Below, in pieces: positions 30,212 through 32,541 of a stretch of DNA of 32,541 bases (positions are counted from its first letter, which is position 1; the number at the start of each line of letters is the position of its first letter). The position numbers and the translations under genes are program-made. Below the pieces are notes generated by a model. It was not told the DNA's origin. It ran no database searches and saw only the letters and a list, made by a program, of their open reading frames with translations. This DNA comes from DATMNI01 sp035570275 (lineage in GTDB: Bacteria; Acidobacteriota; Terriglobia; Bryobacterales; Bryobacteraceae): the NCBI GenBank assembly GCA_035570275.1, contig DATMNI010000262.1, positions 1-32,541 on the forward strand, in the 5' to 3' direction.

Positions 30212-30841
30212 TTAGCTCGCTGGGAACCAGGCCCTCAGTATCGCTACGAAGCGGGCAAACGTCTCGCTGCGGCACCAACTTGTCACATCGGCGGAGGAAC
30301 CAAGCGCGGCAAAATCTTCCGGAAGAGGCTTGCGCCGCTTTTTATCGTAAAGAACCGCCTCGAACAGCTCTTTTGGACTCTCGCCGTAACATCGATCCCG
30401 GGTCCGGCCCAATCGGGTCGCCGCGCGAGCCGTCACGATCTCAAATTCCGCCGCATTCGACCCGAGGTAACCGGCGACAGACGCCGGACAATGCCAAAGC
30501 CATTCTTCCATTTCAGGCACGACCACAACAGCAGCCGAACGGTTAGTCCACGTCACTCCATCGAGCCGTTCTTGAATCTTGACTACCGCCTGCGCTGCTT
30601 TCAGTTTGTGCCAGCCGCTTCCGTGGTGGTCCCACACCAGGATCAGACGCGAGTATTCTCCTTTTTGCACCATGGCCCGAGCAATCTCCGGTCCCTCTTT
30701 CACCATTCCCGAGTCGCGGCCTGGGAACCTCCGCACCTCAAAAGAAATCGGGCTGATTTGGAGAGCTTGATGACGACGCAGCACTGCTTGAATGAGCGCT
30801 TGTGCGTCGGAGTCGGCTGTCAGGACGAAAAGATCTTTCAT
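30212..30841 (-). CDS. TOPRIM-like partner of the AAA ATPase
   Basis: I place the start at 30841 (209 residues), where ATGA joins this ATG to the stop of the ATPase gene. The protein begins MKDLFVLTADSDAQALIQAVL, resembling the first strand and acidic motif of TOPRIM folds, and continues with RLILVWDHHGSGWHK at the position of the second acidic (DxD-like) motif. VVVVPEMEEWLWHCP recalls the VPExExWL motif of DUF4276/RloB-like proteins. These paired arrangements (OLD-family-like ATPase with a TOPRIM or RloB-type nuclease) are a recurring theme of phage-defence islands. The acidic residues are partly changed (DHH instead of DxD), so nuclease activity is uncertain. Exact family unknown to me. Confidence 0.6.
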   Translation of the reverse strand: MKDLFVLTADSDAQALIQAVLRRHQALQISPISFEVRRFPGRDSGMVKEGPEIARAMVQKGEYSRLILVWDHHGSGWHKLKAAQAVVKIQERLDGVTWTNRSAAVVVVPEMEEWLWHCPASVAGYLGSNAAEFEIVTARAATRLGRTRDRCYGESPKELFEAVLYDKKRRKPLPEDFAALGSSADVTSWCRSETFARFVAILRAWFPAS

Positions 30842-32025
30842 CCAAGCACACGAGAAGCGAAGATCGATGCCAGATCTGGACTTCCATCCCACTTCCTCAG
30901 GGCCGGGTGGTTCTCCCCATGAATGATTTGCACCCCTTTCTCTTCATCCCGCGTGAAGCATAACAGTGGTTTTACGCCGGCCTGCTGCACAACCATAGGA
31001 GAATGCGTTGCAACGAAGACCTGTGCGCCAGGTATGGCGGCCAGAGCCTTAAGGATGATCTCAAGCGCATTGGGATGAACACCGTTTTCCGGCTCTTCCA
31101 CCATATACAGGCTGGGTGGAGCCGACAGAAATGCAGGCAAGGTCAAAGCCAGCATCCGCAAGGTGCCGTCGCTTAACAACCAACTTGGGCACTCGAGCCC
31201 TCCTGCAAATCTCAATATGAGGTACTCGGCATTATCCGATTGGCGAGCGGCCCATCCAATCGACTCCAGGTCCTCCAGCGCGTAGCGGAGGTGTTCCGTC
31301 CAACGCGCGACAGCGGAGTGGCCCTCAGAGTTGGACCGGCCGCTCGATCCGTTCCTGAGAAGGCTTCCGACGACCCGTGCCAGGTTGGCGCCATCCAGTT
31401 CCAGTTCGCTTGGACGCGTCGCGGGCACTGGTTGGCGCATAGCCGCACTATTGAGTTGAACGTATCGAACCCCTTGTGCCAGGAAGTTCTTGACAAGGTT
31501 CCCCGTCGGGTACTTCTGGATGTCCGGTTGAGTGAAGGATAGAGCCAGCTTGCCAGGTCCGAACTGAAACGAGTCCACGTAGGTTCCCGATTCACGGCGG
31601 TAAAAGTCATTGCCGGAATGCGTCTTTCCCAGGAGACGCGTTCCAGCGCCAGGTTTGATCCCAGGCTGGAGCCGCTCCAACAACTCTTCGCTGATGCGGA
31701 TACCGAGCTTTTCGTCGGACATCAGGCCCAAGCGATAATGCAGTGTTTCCGGAGTATCGCCTGACGCACTAAAGAAGCGGAGACGGAGATCGAATTCTAT
31801 CGGGCCGCCTTGGCGCAGGAATGTCAGATCGCGATAATCCGGGGCGCGCTGCTCAACGGCTGTAAGCGGTCCGTTCACCAGGCACGACTTGACGAATTCG
31901 ATGGCATCGAGGAAGGTGCTCTTGCCGCTTCCGTTCGGTCCGACAAGAACCTGGAACGGGTCAAGCTCGATCCAGGTGGTTCTCTTGATGCCTTTATAGT
32001 TCCGAATCTTGATGGCGGCGATCAC
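30838..32025 (-). CDS. AAA/ABC-type ATPase (AAA_21-like)
   Basis: 395 residues, GTG start at 32025. The N-terminus MIAAIKIRNYKGIKRTTWIEL is typical of RecF/OLD-type ATPases. Walker A is GPNGSGKS (29-36), the ABC signature region is LSDGTLRML (284-292), Walker B is SLYMVEEPENGVHPN (VEEPE 309-313), and the H-loop is ATHSP (339-343). The middle, about 100-240, is the family-specific insert. Such ATPases bind DNA ends or sense infection and control a coupled effector, here the overlapping downstream gene. There is no TOPRIM domain in the ATPase itself, unlike OLD. A possible upstream member of the operon ends 83 bp before. Only a weak ribosome site precedes the GTG, so the start may be a few codons off. 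Confidence 0.85.
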   Translation of the reverse strand: MIAAIKIRNYKGIKRTTWIELDPFQVLVGPNGSGKSTFLDAIEFVKSCLVNGPLTAVEQRAPDYRDLTFLRQGGPIEFDLRLRFFSASGDTPETLHYRLGLMSDEKLGIRISEELLERLQPGIKPGAGTRLLGKTHSGNDFYRRESGTYVDSFQFGPGKLALSFTQPDIQKYPTGNLVKNFLAQGVRYVQLNSAAMRQPVPATRPSELELDGANLARVVGSLLRNGSSGRSNSEGHSAVARWTEHLRYALEDLESIGWAARQSDNAEYLILRFAGGLECPSWLLSDGTLRMLALTLPAFLSAPPSLYMVEEPENGVHPNALEIILKALAAIPGAQVFVATHSPMVVQQAGVKPLLCFTRDEEKGVQIIHGENHPALRKWDGSPDLASIFASRVLG

Positions 32026-32108
32026 TGGCTCTCGCCCCGCACTTTACCACGAAGTACGCTGGTTCGGCTTGAGCGAGTCCTTCGCCAAAACCCAGCGGGA
32101 TTTGCGGT

Positions 32109-32541
32109 TTAGCGTGCCTGGCGGTCGTCTAATAGGCTAAGGATCTCCGATGCTTCGACCCCATAGAGAGCCAGCCGCTTCCAGGCGAGAGCTACAGCGA
32201 TCAGCCAACTGTCGTACGATGGCCACGGTCGGGCCTTCGCCGGATCTGCGTTGTCGATTAGATCCATTTTCTCGCGCTGAGTGACCTTGTAGCGTGCCAA
32301 CGGGCCGTACCCATCGGGGTCGGACTTGTGACTCTTCCAAAGGTCGTGGGATTTGCGGTCTAACAGGCGGCGGATGTCCGATGTTTCGACCCCGTGCGAC
32401 ACCAATTCCCTCCAGGCATCCGCGACGTCGTCAATCAGGCGTCCATCGTTCGGTCCTCAGAGTCGGGCCTTCTCTGGGTTTGCCTCGGCCATAAGAGTAC
32501 TTACCTGGCGCTTAGTGACCTTGTAGCGCGTCAATATCTGA
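32109..32541 (-). pseudogene. Repeat protein of unknown family, interrupted by an in-frame TGA, cut by the right edge
   Basis: The frame is open from the edge (QILTRYKVTKRQ) except for a single TGA at 32457-32459. Two copies of one roughly 75-residue unit are visible. The first reads RYKVTKRQVSTLMAEANPEKAR then a stop and GPNDGRLIDDVADAWREL with HGVETSDIRRLLD. The second reads RYKVTQREKMDLID then NADPAKARPWPSYDSW, ALAWKRLALYGVEASEILSLLD. The stop falls where the second copy has Trp in KARPW, so TGG to TGA is the simplest change. A shorter product could start at GTG 32405 (98 residues). The unit is helical in character; I do not recognise the family. It precedes the ATPase on the same strand and may belong to the same module. 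Confidence 0.55.

Noticed and set aside
29990..30922. 310-codon plus-strand frame
   Set aside because: Antisense to the TOPRIM-like gene, whose ATGA coupling and motifs are on the minus strand.

Overview
The window looks like an accessory-rich stretch of an Acidobacteriota chromosome, most likely a Solibacter/Bryobacter-type member of the Bryobacterales. The evidence is the co-occurrence of families typical of that lineage: a PadR regulator next to an ADOP-type duplicated permease, a C-terminal domain of the Solibacter type (TIGR03437-like), a very large Oar-like TonB-dependent receptor with an N-terminal carboxypeptidase-regulatory domain, two CRTAC1/ASPIC-UnbV proteins and TPR/multihaem cytochromes. 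Taxonomy is inferred from families only.

Layout. 1-88 (-): 5' end of a transposase-like zinc-finger gene running off the left edge. 89-936: gene-free, with repeats. 937-6730 (+): DUF4159 protein, PadR regulator, ADOP permease, and an S41-type protein whose Solibacter C-terminal domain is split off by a frameshift. 6806-11076 (-): secreted protein with a duplicated C-terminal domain, GT-C-like membrane glycosyltransferase, degenerate PIN (VapC-like) toxin and a vapB remnant. 11389-13612 (+): a small ORF and the first CRTAC1 protein. 14097-14541 (-): a DUF4926/DUF6883 pair. 14604-26469: a divergent locus with TPR protein and TonB-dependent receptor on the minus strand and a seven-haem cytochrome, an eight-haem cytochrome and a Tat-exported CRTAC1 protein on the plus strand. 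26709-29931 (-): secreted lectin-like protein, esterase, MFS exporter. 30212-32541 (-): TOPRIM-like protein, AAA/ABC-type ATPase and a repeat protein with a nonsense codon.

Working together. The 14.6-26.5 kb locus is the best candidate for an undescribed system. Fifteen haem-binding motifs in two adjacent exported cytochromes, a very long TPR protein, an outer-membrane receptor and a calcium-loop beta-propeller protein diverge from one control region. That region holds a consensus -35 box and a LacI-like palindrome. I infer an envelope or surface redox apparatus of unknown substrate. The ATPase/TOPRIM-like pair at the right end, coupled by an ATGA overlap, resembles two-gene phage-defence modules.

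A second theme is a family of REPIN/MITE-like elements at four intergenic sites. Each arm is about 41 bp and contains two hairpins; complete copies have inverted arms around a 50-60 bp core. One copy shows a paired base change that preserves a stem, and two copies abut or run into the 5' ends of genes of the divergent locus. Several genes are visibly decaying: the S41 protein (frameshift), the PIN toxin (two compensating frameshifts), vapB (internal deletion), DUF6883 (no start codon) and the edge gene (in-frame TGA).
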